Positions 11,353 through 22,619 are shown, counted from the first letter of the stretch. The stretch is 64,000 nucleotides of DNA from Epiperipatus broadwayi (GCA_028023455.1 JAQFVV010012398.1:3866682-3930681), one strand, 5' to 3'. Notes: generated by a model from the letters alone, not told the origin. Made by a program: numbers and translations.

Positions 11353-13560
11353 ATATACAAACATAAACCCAAATGTATTTTTTTAAATTGCTGTGTTGTA
11401 GAGATATTTTTAAATTTTTATCAATGCACTTCTTATCTAAAATTCATTATATTGGAAACTATTCACCGTTGTTAAAATTCAGACTATTTTCTCTCACTAT
11501 ATTTGAATTCTTTGAATAATCTTCAGTAATCAGCTAAGATGAAGGCATAAAACATGGATTTTCATGGTTGTATTGACAATTTAATTATTCATTGCATCAC
11601 TCTTTTGCAAAATAAGAACTAATTTTTACTTTAACATTTTAGGAAAAATTCAGTTAGCTTTGTGTTATTAATAACACCCAAAATTTTCCTCAAAAACACA
11701 CATGAAATTTGAACCTTTATTGCAACATTCAACAAAACTAGATGATAAAAATACTTCCAATATGTAGCCATAATTATACAAAAAAAAAAGACTTTAAACT
11801 CACACATTAACATGTTTGAGAATAATAGTGATGTCTTTTAGACAAGCTGTCCCAATAAAATGATGAATGGTTCTTTTTAACAATCCATCTCTAAATCAAC
11901 ATGTGTTACATAGTGACAAAGTTTAGCTACTAATTACAAAAAATTTAAGATGATAGCATATCTGGGCTCTCTCTCTGCCATCATGAAATCTTGCAAACCA
12001 TTTCAAAACAATCTTGCCCTCATGGCTTCACTGTCATATAAAGTTGGAATCAATTCAAATATTTTAATCACAAAAATTATATCCAATTTAACACAGACTT
12101 GTATTAACATGCTATCAACCAATGTAGAAGGTCTAAATTAATTACTTACAAAAGAATGAATTAATAATACCATAAAATGAGGCTTTTTGAAAATTTTTGT
12201 AAATTGATTCTATAGATCTCCTTAATAAATAGAAAAATAAAAGATTTTTTTTTTAAAATATGAATATTTTTAAAATCTAAGAATAAAATGTTATTTAGAC
12301 TCAAAAAATCTAATAAAGTAGAAACATTAAATTGAAATTCTTAGATTTAATAACATTAAAAGTATCGACTTCACCACATGACTCTCTCAGGATATGAATT
12401 TGCTGTTGGCATAAAACTAAAAACCGACCCAGTGTCAGATCTATGTAACTATCCAAGTGAATTAGCTTTGGTTTAAAACATTGCTTTTTTAACATTTTAG
12501 GTTATTATTTTGAATAATATAAAGAAATAAAAGTTATTTTCTAAATTGTTACATAAGTACCTTAGTTCCAATTTTGAACCCTTAATTCTTATCAATAAAG
12601 TCAAAATTCAGAAACTGGTTTGGAGATGGGGATATTATAGCACTACGACTTCTAATACAGATTGATTAATCAAGCTTACAATAGATGGCTCTAAAGTAGA
12701 AAGAAAATAATTGTTCTTGAATGTACATGAATCAAACTGAAAAAATTATATGATTTTGTTTTTATTATTAATTTTTCTAGCAAAAAAGTAGAAAGGGCAT
12801 ACACTTGGTATAAAAATTTACTATCTTATTGAAATTAGCTTAGACACCTGTTTATGGACTAATGTTGAAAGTTTACTTAGGCTGATTATGAACTGAATAT
12901 CTTTAAATCAAAATCTCTATCTGATTGGAAATTTGAAAAAAATTCTAAATTTATGCATATGCATTCAAACATTGATTGCGAATATATCATTGCTACTACT
13001 GTGTCATGAGCCACTTTGTATACCACACAGATTATATTCTTTATATTCTTGGAATATCCAAAAAGTCAGTCTATAACTTTTGTTGCACAAATTGTCACAT
13101 GATCTCCCGAGTAACAATTTTTTTTATTTTCTGTATATATTAAAACATCTTGGATTTTCTATTGCTGGACTGAAAATACATGATAAAATTCTGATTTTAA
13201 TTTTTTAAATATGTTTTTATAAACCGCATTGCATACTAATACTTCATGAGTACTATTTTTTGCGAAATGCTTTATAAAGTTAAAACTCATTTACTTTTCA
13301 TACTTTTTATAGTGAGAAAATTATTTTAATATTGCTATTAAAAATTATCTATTGGTATTTGCAAATAAATAATTTATATATGTGTGCATATAAAAATAAA
13401 GCACTGTTTTGAAAAAAAAAAAGTAACTTAACAAATTAATTCATAATGACCTGAGCTGCAAATTATAATCTCATAAATAATTGCACAATGAAACACAAAA
13501 TGTATATTGATTACATTATAAGATTTAATATAATAATATATATATATATATATATTGTAA
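11353..13560. other. AT-rich stretch without a recognised gene
   Basis: Scattered 60-codon frames (11,631-11,813 minus; 11,950-12,141 plus; 12,310-12,495 minus) show no domain, signal peptide or splice context. A short TA run lies at about 13,536-13,555. Confidence 0.5.
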
Positions 13561-13579
13561 CCTTTATAAAATAAACAAC

Positions 13580-14165
13580 AGAGAGTTATGGGGGGGGGGG
13601 GGTAGAGAATAAAAAGATAGGAATAGAGAGAGACAGGGGTGGTGGTAGAGAATAAAAAAAATAGGAAGAGAAGAAAAATAGAACAAAGAAGGAGAAGAGA
13701 AATAGACAATTGTAACCTTATATTAGCAGAGAAAGGGGGGATGGTAAAGTAGAGAGGGAAAGGAGAGAAGTAGAATGAGGGAGAGGAGAAGAGAGAGGGA
13801 GAGAAAAGAAAAAGAAGGAAATCCTTAGAGAGAAGGAGAGAGAAAAATGTAAAGAGGAGAAAAGAGAGGAAAAGGAGCTAAAGAAGATGAAAATAGAAAG
13901 AAGAGAAATAGAATGAGGAAGAGGAGAAAAAAGAGGGAAGAAATATTATAGAGAGAGACCGAAAAAAAAGAGAAAGGAAAAAAATGCTTAAAGAGAAAGA
14001 GAGAGAAGAGATTCTTAGAGAGAGAAGAATTACTAGAGAGAGAAAAAAAGAAATGCCAGAGATGCTAGAGAGAAGGAGAGAGAGAGAGAAAGGAAGAGAT
14101 AAGGAGAGAGAAGAGAGAGGATATTAGAGGGAGAGAGAAGAGAGAGAGAAAGAAAAAGAGAAAGA
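13580..14165 (+). repeat. Polypurine (GA-rich) low-complexity tract, with a G13 run
   Basis: About 585 bases are overwhelmingly A and G on the plus strand, built from irregular GAGA, AAAG and GAGG units. It opens with 13 consecutive G at 13,590-13,602. The minus-strand 93-codon frame over it is pure low complexity and is not a gene. Long homopurine/homopyrimidine mirror-like tracts are known to be able to form triplex (H-DNA) structures; that is a possibility here, not a demonstration. Confidence 0.9.
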
Positions 14166-14859
14166 AGATAAACCAAAGACTCTTCAGTTAAACACAGTGG
14201 GGCTACAATTAAATATTTTATAAAAATGTTAATATCCAGAGATCAGTAATAAGATGGGAGGAAAATTGACAATGCTGCTAAACAATCAAGGCACAATAAC
14301 AATTTGGAAGAAATTGTTAATAAAATTTTAAGTTTTAACAAATACTAAAAAAAAAAAAAAATTATCCACCATCAGATGACATATTCTGAATCCAATAAAT
14401 TTATAATAAAATTAAAACCTCTCTAAATAAATTTCTTATTTAGTAACCTAAACCGATGCCACAAGATATAAGTTCCAATAATAACACTCATAAGACATTT
14501 CATGAGACAAAGTATTATCAAGTGCGCTTTTCTATAACACAGGGAATAATTAACAATTACCCCATCTCATACTAATTAGAATTTATAATTATATATTGAA
14601 AAACTTGCATCAACTAATAAAAGATCCACAAGAGCATATGTTCTCAGGGGTCTGACTGCAACTCTTGTGATAGAAACTAAAATATGAAGTTGTTAACTAA
14701 AATAATTAAATAAATAGTCAAGTGAATGATATCCCAGATGACAATAGGAGACAAACACTTCCTTTGAAATGACTGCATCCTATGATAAGATAATATTTAT
14801 TACAATAAAAAAATATTTACTTAAGTATTGATCTGGTAATTAAGATCTTTACAATTTAG

Positions 14860-15085
14860 ATTAACTACAACCTTTACCCAGGATATCATTCAAGATGGGA
14901 GAAAGACAAGGATGCTTTTTATGTCCCTCCACCTTCTCACAAAACAAACTTCATAAAATAAAATGAAATGGAGCTTGAGATAAAAATAAATTTTAAGAAT
15001 GTGCAGTCTAAAATAAACAGCATAGACAACTTTCATTTCATAGAAATCTTTGAAGATAGCATGGTTAACATCTGTCTAAAAATGT
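14860..15085 (+). pseudogene. Possible decayed reverse-transcriptase fragment
   Basis: Translation of the plus strand gives a stretch containing GERQGC followed by a Leu/Cys/Pro pattern, like the RQGCxLSP motif of non-LTR reverse transcriptases. About 40 residues later, in another frame, comes NSIDNFHFIEIFEDS, which could be the decayed region before the catalytic FADD box. Several stops and frame changes intervene. The match rests on short motifs and could be chance. Confidence 0.3.
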
Positions 15086-15224
15086 AGCATTATCTGTTAT
15101 AATAATTTCACTTAGAAATTAAAATTAAAAGCATGATTATATTTCATCTCAATGGAAATAAAATATACTGCATTTTAAAATAAATAAAGTAATTAATGTC
15201 TATTCATTAATTAAAGTGGGAACC

Positions 15225-15305
15225 TTCAATGTTAAGTGATCCAGTGTTAAGTAATCCAATGTTAAGTAATCCAATGTCAAGTAATCCAATATTAAGTAAT
15301 CCAAG
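15225..15305 (+). repeat. 15-bp tandem repeat, about five units
   Basis: Units of AATGTTAAGTAATCC with one or two substitutions each, tandemly arranged. No coding frame is associated with it. Confidence 0.9.
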
Positions 15306-16470
15306 ACAACAATAAAAAAAATAAATATAGACTAAATATATTTTAAATCAACAATTAATTGGTTTATTAACACATTTACATTAACTTACACATACACATT
15401 ACTTAGAAAGTTTTGCCAGAATAGCGCTGTTACAATAATAGCTTACTGGACTAATAATATTCATTATGTAATTAATAATAACAATTTTTTTTGTTTTGTA
15501 AACTTAATACAGATCTACTAAAGCTTTTTCAAATCAAATAAAAATAAACAAACTACACAATAGTTTGTTTAATCAATGGTTAGAACAGTGAATTAACAAT
15601 GGCTAATTCTAATATACCTTTGTTAAAGTAAATTATCCCTAAAACAACTTTTCTTTTTTTTAAACATTTAAATTTTTGTGTGCCAAATATGGAATTTTAC
15701 TAACAAAACAAATTTTTGTTACAGATAATTATTCCAATTATTCTTGTTTAACTCAAAATTATATGATAATCTTCAATAACCAAGTTTGGTAAAAGAATCT
15801 AATATGACTTGAAATTATTTACCTATAATCTAAACAACTGATGTATTTTCTAACTACATTTTTTTTTAAAAATAACTACTAATTTAAAATAGGAAAATAA
15901 CTAGATGAATGAATTAAGCAAATATTAAATGGATTCAATGAATGGGCCATTTATCAGAAGTCATTTATACACACATAAGTTATAAATTCAATGTCTACAT
16001 AATGTAAATCATCTAAATAAACATTTAAAAATAACTAAGTGACTTACATCTCCATTGGAGAAGTTCTGTATGATTGTAGTATATACATAATGTATGGATT
16101 ATACCAACTGGCCATATGCTTATAAATGTAAGCATTTACACTTACAAAATATTGTTGGTTGGTTTGTGAATGATTACAAATCATGATAGCACAAAGCACA
16201 GATATTCTTACACTTTAAAGCACTAACATAACTGAGTGCATCCTGAAGAAATTTCATCCTTCAAACAAACTTATCTTGACATTCATACTAAAAATACAAG
16301 TAACCTCACCACCTACTATGGTGGAAAATTTAGCTTTAATTAAACCTCATGAGTGGTAGGCCCAAAAAGAAGATTCCGCAGAGCAACTAGCATAAATATA
16401 TTAAAAGCATGGTGGCTTCCAAAATAACACTTACATTTGAGGCAAAATAAAATGCCTGGACTTTTATCTC
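15306..16470. other. AT-rich stretch without a recognised gene
   Basis: Nothing is identified apart from simple AT-rich sequence. Composition becomes more even from about 16,050, approaching the possible exon at 16,473. Confidence 0.4.
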
Positions 16471-16472
16471 AG

Positions 16473-16637
16473 TGCATCAGGAAAATATATGGAGAGGCTC
16501 ACCGAAAACAACAACAATAGGTACCTAGAAATATATGATTACAATCACTGGAAACATAAGTACTATCTACTCATAGACAAATTCAATACAGATGGGGAAT
16601 TTATCTGCTCCATCCAGCACAATAATAATAACTATAA
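16473..16637 (+). CDS. Candidate isolated internal exon, unknown product
   Basis: A 165-base open segment is bounded by a good acceptor (pyrimidine-rich CTTTTATCTCAG just before it) and a good donor (GTAAGG just after it). In the frame that starts one base in, it encodes about 54 residues with balanced, protein-like composition, rich in Asn, Tyr, Lys and Asp, including RYLEIYDYNHWKHKYY and LIDKFNTDGEF. The open frame itself continues from an upstream TGA near 16,437 to a TAA at 16,640-16,642, so the splice sites sit just inside its limits. The family is not recognised and no partner exon was found. It could be an exon of a gene reaching beyond this window, a transposon remnant, or chance. Confidence 0.3.
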
Positions 16638-16642
16638 GTAAG

Positions 16643-18676
16643 GCCTGACATAATAATACCAAGATATAAACTTTACAATAGTTGACTAAAGTTATATCCA
16701 TAATTTTAACCTCAATAAACAATAAGTAATGTCTGCACCAACAAATAAATTTAAAAGTCAACTGACTGAAATATAAATAAAGATAATGAGTAGCATATGA
16801 AATATTGGACTAAGATATAATGCACACAAGTATGGAATATTAAATATTTTAACTTATAATAATTAGTGGACATAAATAAAATGCAACCAGACTGTGAGAA
16901 TAATAATTTTCAAGCATAAAATATTAATGACAAAAAAAATGACTATTGCACTTATGCAAATATAATAAAAATAAATAACCTCTGATAATAATAATGTGTG
17001 GCTGTTTGTAAATACTAGAGTCAAATTATTATACATTTAAAATTGCTATTGCTAGAGATAAAAATCTTTAATACTTGAATAAGCAAAGTAACACTTTAAC
17101 TTGACAGCATGTATTGAATAAAAATAAAATATTACCATTTTGAATATGTAAAAAATATCTACACTTTTATAAACCCTTAAATATTAAGTTTGGCATACAT
17201 AAATACCTGGCACTAGAATATACCCCAATATTGCATGAAATATAGCAACATACTAAAAAAATATTATATAAAAAAATTCATTTCTTTTTTTTTTACCAAT
17301 AAATAATAATAAAAAAATTGTAGTCCATAAGTGTTCTCCTCACTAAGACGCCCGTTAAATGCATTCAATATAAATTTGACAGGTATGTTCTGTCTGGCTT
17401 CATAGTGAAATGAATAAACATTTTTTTATCCTTTTTTTCTTATACACAGCAAAAACATTTACAGTAATAAACTCAAACAGTTTTTATATCTAACAGTTCA
17501 GTATTAGCAATAATTTCAAGATATAAAAATGAAACAAAAACATATAATTACAATTATTTGTCGCAACAGTGGGAATGAAAATGTTGTAGTTTAATTATTA
17601 TCTTTCAGCTGATTTAAACTCATATTTGACTTTCCATAAATTTATTGATTTAGTTGAAAACGAAGCTTCATGATAATTTTTGTCTTTTCTTAAAATAAAA
17701 ATATATTTCAACATTTTAATATTATAGATATTTGAAACATTTCACATACTTATTTAAATTTATTATTTAGAGAAATAGACATTTTCAGGTGATTTTTAAA
17801 TTAATTGAACAAGCAATTTGTTAGCAGAAAATATATTGGCATTACAAATGTTTATAAAATTTTTGCAAAGACTTAATATAACAATTTTCAATACTTTATT
17901 ATATATTGTTCCTTTCCCAAGCAGAGTTTTATACGTGTGAGGGATATTAATAAATAAGTCATATTCATCATTTTAAAGTCAATTCCATGATTTTTAGTAA
18001 GAATTAAATATCATTGGTAAAACAGACAAATTACTATAATACATAGTTTCCTTTAAATTTAACTTTACGTCTGTTAGAAAACTTATTTTCTCTTCTTATC
18101 ATAAATAACTTAAGCAAACATAAGCCCGTAATTAGTTCTGCATAACTATTTTTAAATAAAGGGGGATAATTTACCTTGAGCTTGCACTTTAATAAAAATC
18201 ATTCCTAAATAAGCTTTAGTAATTTGATAAAAATAATTACTTACAAATTTCCAGAGCATTCTTCCTAGTAGTGAAAGTATAATTGCAGGCAGTATTGAGA
18301 AGTGAGGATTGCCAAAAATTTATTCAGAAGTCATTATGATTCTTCCACAATAATATTATTTTTTTTTACTTATCACTTTTATAACAAAAAAAAAAATTAT
18401 AAAAAAATTATTACTTTATATTTTTATATTTTTTTTTTAGTTAAGTGCCAAAAGATTAAAGTTGAGTGGAATGTAATCAAAGACCAAGAGAAGACCAACC
18501 AAACAAAACTTTATTGTCTATCGAGATCATATTTATATCTTTTTTTTAAAAAAAAGTCAATTTTTTTAAAATTATCCAATCAATAAGACAATTCAATCTC
18601 TCCATGATGTCAGTCTGATCTACTTATTGAAATAGATCAAATCATGTGTTAAAACGGCTAAATTTAGTAACAAAAC
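16643..18676. other. AT-rich stretch without a recognised gene
   Basis: A 94-codon frame at 18,302-18,586 is Phe/Lys/Tyr-rich and arises from T and A homopolymers, so it is not called. No transposon was recognised. Confidence 0.5.
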
Positions 18677-19258
18677 TGTTGTTTGGTTAGGCTTGCAGGT
18701 TCGTTTCCAAACCAACAGATACAAAAGAGAACAACTATTCAGCAATTAATATATACAATTTATTAGTACAAAATATATACACACGTTAGTTGTACAAATT
18801 CAGCTGATATGCTTCAATGCTGAGATAGTCGTGTGGAGTATGGAACTGGCTTCCAGCTATGATTAGCCTGCATCATGAGTTCTGGTAAGACTCTTCCAGC
18901 TATGTAGTTAGCTTGCCTTGAGTTAGCTCTAGTTCAGATGTAGCAGCTTCCAGTCCATAGGTGGACTTGGGTCACTGCGTGGATGTCGTGATAATAACTA
19001 GATAAATACCTTTGCTGATGGCAGAAGGTTTAATGGAGAGCACATTCTGTCATTCAGGTTAACAGAAGTAATTGCTCTCTGCCTTGCCTCCAAAAGGTTG
19101 ACTATTTAAAGGTAGATTCCCTACCTTACTGGAAATATGTGGATTCAGTGTGCGAACCCCAGTGGAGGTTTTAACTCTGTTGGATAGCAACTGGGTGCTA
19201 ACCAATCAGGCAAGGAATCTGGAATAGTCCACTTCTGAAGGCAGAGTCAGATATGACA
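18677..19258 (-). mobile_element. Ty3/Gypsy-type 3' LTR
   Basis: A 582-base block of higher GC than its surroundings. On the minus strand it starts TGTCATATCTGAC and ends CAAACAACA, giving the canonical TG...CA ends. A polypurine tract (AGCTAGAGGGAGA) lies directly upstream at 19,259-19,271. A poly(A) signal AATAAA occurs on the minus strand at 18,759-18,764. Upstream is the C-terminal tail of a Gypsy pol frame, so this is the 3' LTR of an element whose remainder is missing. No second identical LTR was found in the window. Confidence 0.75.
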
Positions 19259-19550
19259 TCTCTCCCTCTAGCTGAAATTATACCTGGAGGACATAATCAT
19301 TGAAGTGCACTGGACGATGTTTTGTCTCTTGGTTGGTTTCTCCGGTTGATTATTGTTCCTGTCTTCATTTTCTTTGCTTGATGAGCTTGTTTCTGATTGT
19401 CTGCTGCTTTCTTGATAGCTTCAGATGTGTGGTGGAGTCTTAGTTGGTTGTGATGGTGATGATGATGATTACCATCTTCAGTTTGCACAACAATGTAGAG
19501 GCCCTTTATTTGCATCACTACTGCTGGTCTCCATCTTGTTGACCCATTAT
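19259..19550 (-). pseudogene. Ty3/Gypsy pol C-terminal fragment
   Basis: This open frame (19,297-19,518, 73 codons) corresponds to the very end of a Gypsy polyprotein, just after integrase. The sequence IVVQTEDGN followed by a basic segment resembles the conserved 'v.TedG..yrRNR.hl' ending of Gypsy integrases. The stretch after EDGN has become a run of six His codons through expansion of an ATC/ATG microsatellite, and the RNR box is lost from this frame. The polypurine tract and LTR follow directly, which supports the assignment. The rest of pol is absent. Confidence 0.6.
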
Positions 19551-19559
19551 AGCATTCCC

Positions 19560-20240
19560 TTCTTAGAAAAAGAAAAGAACATTTCTTGCATTTTTATTTT
19601 TTACAATTCATTTAAAATTAATCATTGCCATTTTCACAATGTTTATACATGCAGTTATCAAAAACCTAAATGCCACAACATTAATCCCTAGTATTGGTGT
19701 AATTTCCCCAAATTACTGGCTAAATATATGAATAGCCCTGCTCTAACAATCTTTAATGAGCAGCATATCATGCCTGAATTGAGATAAAAAAAATACTTGT
19801 CAATGTATATATTAAAAATTAATTTTAAAAAAAACTGAATTCCTCCCTTTACATGACTGGGGTACTTCCACTAGCTGGTCATACAATATATTGTAACGAT
19901 ATATAAATATGTCGTTACATTAATTTAAAATAAAAACTTAAAAGTTCGCAAATAAAAGGAAAAAACTAAACGCTAAAATTAAAATGTTTGTTAAACATAT
20001 ATATATATTCGCACAGATGCTAAACTTTAAAAATATTTTTTTCATAAACAAAAAAAAAAAGTATTTGAACATATTTTTTTTTTAAAAAAAATACAAGATT
20101 GAAATATAAAAATATTTTAATAAAAAAATAACGTAAGTTAAAATAAAAACAGGTATTAATTAATTCCTGTAATCTGTAAATGGAAATGATTGTTTATTAA
20201 TTATCTAAAAGCTATGTAATTAAAAAGTCAGATGAAAAGT
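19560..20240. other. AT-rich stretch; short palindrome TGTAACGA/TCGTTACA
   Basis: No gene. At about 19,892-19,919 an 8-bp inverted repeat (TGTAACGA ... TCGTTACA) could be the edge of an LTR-like or terminal-inverted-repeat element, but a matching opposite end was not found. Confidence 0.35.
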
Positions 20241-20690
20241 TAGATAAGAGAAGAGATTTTAGCTTGACCAGTGGAAGCAAATAAAGGCCCGGACCATAAC
20301 GAAAAAACAGAACAGTGACGTTTTTGTTCATGGAATCCATAGGAGGACTATAAAAAGAAAAAATATTGAGTTCCAGTCAGTTTTCCAACTTGATTTTGGT
20401 GAGTCAATTGACAAGACTCACTTGCCGTCCTCACTCATTTATTTTAAAAATGCAAAGACTGTGATACCAGAACAGAACCAGCTAATGCTACCTCCAAAAT
20501 ATCAGACCAGTCTTCCAGGAAAGTCTCCGTGGGAATTGCCAACGGGAACATGGACTCTTCTACCATAAGCTATATGAAATGAACAATTATTGAAATCAAT
20601 TAAGAACTTTCGTCAAGTTTTACAAATTAATAAACAAGCCAACTTAAATGTTAAAACGGACTCTTATCTGACTTTTGTAAGTTTTTAAAT
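20241..20690 (+). mobile_element. GC-richer unit with promoter and poly(A) signal; LTR or 5' exon
   Basis: Composition is clearly richer in G and C than the flanks between about 20,270 and 20,570. It contains the TATA/initiator pair, a ~70-codon frame without ATG at its beginning ending near 20,571 (last part LPGKSPWELPTGTWTLLP), and AATAAA. No family is recognised. If it is an LTR, its partner is not in this window. Confidence 0.3.
20349..20382 (+). promoter_or_regulatory. RNA polymerase II core promoter (TATA box + initiator)
   Basis: TATAAAAAG at 20,349-20,357 and an arthropod-type initiator TCAGTT with its A at 20,379 are spaced 30 bases, the standard distance. An AATAAA follows at 20,629-20,634 and a GTAAGT donor-like site near 20,677. 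The sequence after the initiator has a short open frame without a recognised domain. The compact promoter-to-poly(A) arrangement suits an LTR (U3-R) as well as the first exon of a gene. Confidence 0.5.
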
Positions 20691-21269
20691 CAAATTAATA
20701 ATGTTTAATTTTATATGTTTTCCGATTGATAAAAATCATTTCCATTTTTTTTCTTTCTTATTGTATAAATTGTTTATTGTTTAAATTTTAAATGATGAAA
20801 TTTAGGTTGGGTATAGACGTTGCATAGATTCATTAGCGGTTGATAATGTTGTGGTTTTCACATTCGATTAGAATATATGTCAACGATATCACTGCAAGCA
20901 TCTTACGATGAATGCTAATGGGATTTGTATATTCCCTATGCAAGTGACGTTTATCGATGACTTTGTATTTTGATCGGTTGTGTTTAATTTGGAATGTTTT
21001 TGACCGTGGAATCTGTGCAGCTGATCTGTACTCAACATTTTAAAACAAATTTTATAAAATGCATTTGTGCAAACGTATTTAAATGTTAAATTTAAGTTGG
21101 GCATGAATGGCTATATAGTTTTGTAAAGTTATATTAAGGGAGGGTAATCTTAGGTTATTCATTTCGTAGTTGAATTGGTTCAATGGATTGGATATATTTG
21201 TGTAATTAGTAGATGTAGTATGAGGTCCGCTATGGGCAGGATTATAGATATACGCCACACACCCTCTGT

Positions 21270-21626
21270 TTGCCTATGGATGGGTTTGTAAGTTGGCAGA
21301 AGACTGCAGTCCATTCCTATGGAGTTTTTTGTTTATTGTTCTACTTGCCAACAGATGTCACATTCCTGTTGGTGGAGAGTCAATGTCTTCTCTATTTCTA
21401 CTTATTGTTCAGATGTACATTTCCTGACAGTATAGTATTTTGTGTTGTTGTATCATGCTACATTGAATACATGGATGTATCAGATGGATTGGCGCCTGTT
21501 TGGTTGCGAAATTTGTTGCCTAAGGTTAAATCAGGGAAGAATATTTTCTTTTCAAATGCAGATCTATATAGTCTATTCATACTTGACTATCTAAATAAAA
21601 TATTAAACTCATTGAAACTTAGTTAA
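21270..21626 (+). CDS. Unidentified 118-codon open frame
   Basis: One of the longest intact plus-strand ATG frames outside known transposons. It lies in moderately GC-richer sequence and is rich in Phe, Leu, Val and Cys in its first two thirds (two hydrophobic stretches, roughly residues 17-50 and 55-68), then carries a more polar tail with Lys and Asn. A 3' splice-site-like TTTTCTTTTCAAATGCAG precedes the last portion at about 21,544-21,561. No domain is recognised. It lies between a promoter-bearing unit and a Penelope-like 3' end on the opposite strand, so it may be non-coding DNA of a retroelement. Low confidence that it is a gene. Confidence 0.2.
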   Translation: MPMDGFVSWQKTAVHSYGVFCLLFYLPTDVTFLLVESQCLLYFYLLFRCTFPDSIVFCVVVSCYIEYMDVSDGLAPVWLRNLLPKVKSGKNIFFSNADLYSLFILDYLNKILNSLKLS

Positions 21627-21825
21627 ATGTAAAATTAAAAGTTAATATAAAAATCTAAAATGTTAAACTTATTCCTCAAAATTTAAATGTTATTTTATAT
21701 GTGCGTAAATAAATATTTTTGTGTGTTAATTTCTGGCAGTGGCTTTTATTTATTGATATTTAAGATATAAATTAAGATATAGATTTTTATCTCTGCATCT
21801 CCGCTGAGCTAGTGACTTGGGCTAA

Positions 21826-21980
21826 CGATCGGAATATTTAAATAAAGTGGAATCTTAACAGCGCGTATCTGCCTACTCTATAAATTTTTCTAGGCTCAAA
21901 TGCCTAGATGGCGCCTTGGTAGTTGCAGATATTGTTTTTGCGGTTAGATTCGATCTCCACTTTCATTTCGATCGTTATAA
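21826..21980. repeat. Imperfect terminal-inverted-repeat-like segment
   Basis: CGATCGGAAT...AAAGTGGAATC at the left is matched by the reverse complement of GATTCGATCTCCACTTT...CGATCG at the right, about 100 bases apart. Inside is an 18-bp palindrome, CTAGGCTCAAATGCCTAG, followed by ATGGCGCC. GC content is well above the flanks. It may be a small MITE, or part of the 3' non-coding region of the adjacent Penelope-like element. Confidence 0.4.
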
Positions 21981-22159
21981 TATATATATTTATATATTAA
22001 ATAAAATGTCCATTAATTAAAAAACAAAATTGTAATTATAATTGGAATAATAAATTTAACAGTTTACAAACTATTATAAACAATCCTTAAATCTGCAGAA
22101 GTACTTTCGGTTAATTTCTTAAACCTGCCTCAACTGCCATTAAATTAAAAAAAAAAAGC

Positions 22160-22575
22160 AGAAGCAAACATCATCAATTCAAATCCCATGAATCTCGTAT
22201 TCTAATGTTAGCAGCTTGTCGATTTATTAAATGCATTTTATTCCTGTTTATAAAAATTGCCTCTTTAATTTTTCTTTTACTATGGTTTTTTTCTTCATGA
22301 AGAATTTTCACATTTTCAAAATCAAATTTAAATTTATATTTACATGTTGTTTCATGATCAAAGAAAACTGAAGGAGACATTAAATCACCATTATTTTTAC
22401 TTTTTACTCACTTATATAACAATTCATGCTCCCTTAATCTCTTCTCAATACTCCACCTAGATTCACCTATACCTGATATCATACAATCACAAAAAATTTG
22501 ATATATGACATTACTTTTCTGCTTGACAGGTATGATATCCTTAGAATTATTGACTAATTTATTAGTATTGTTTGG
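22160..22575 (-). pseudogene. Penelope-like element, GIY-YIG endonuclease C-terminus (copy 1)
   Basis: Read on the minus strand, two blocks joined by a small frame break form the C-terminal GIY-YIG nuclease domain found after the reverse transcriptase of Penelope-like elements. The first block (about 22,400-22,560) contains VIYQIFCDC and GIGESRWSIEKRLREH, matching the GIY box, the cysteine pair and the YIG-E-T-R-x-L-x-x-R-x-x-E-H region. The second (22,174-22,380, 68 codons) contains KILHEEKNHSKRKIKEAIFI and an Asn-rich end, matching the conserved KxREAxxI glutamate helix and the LNR ending. The RT is absent: the copy is 5'-truncated at a (TA)n tract (22,580-22,612). Known family members nick the target DNA with this domain; this copy is dead. 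Confidence 0.75.
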
Positions 22576-22578
22576 AAC

Positions 22579-22579
<1 letters not shown>

Positions 22580-22612
<33 letters not shown>
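22580..22612. repeat. (TA)n microsatellite
   Basis: About 33 bases of alternating A and T marking the 5' truncation point of the Penelope-like fragment. Penelope-like and RTE insertions are often associated with microsatellites. Confidence 0.95.
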
Positions 22613-22615
<3 letters not shown>

Positions 22616-22619
22616 AATG

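Noticed and set aside
13428-13709. 93-codon minus-strand frame
   Set aside because: It runs across a TA run, a homopolymer and the start of the polypurine tract; composition is pure low complexity.
15225-15305. Possible CRISPR-like array
   Set aside because: Units are contiguous 15-mers without spacers, in a eukaryotic context. A plain tandem repeat.
18302-18586. 94-codon plus-strand frame
   Set aside because: Phe/Lys/Tyr strings come from T and A homopolymers; no domain or splice context.
21490-21505. TTGGCGCC inside the 118-codon frame, resembling a primer-binding site
   Set aside because: No LTR end abuts it; insufficient evidence.
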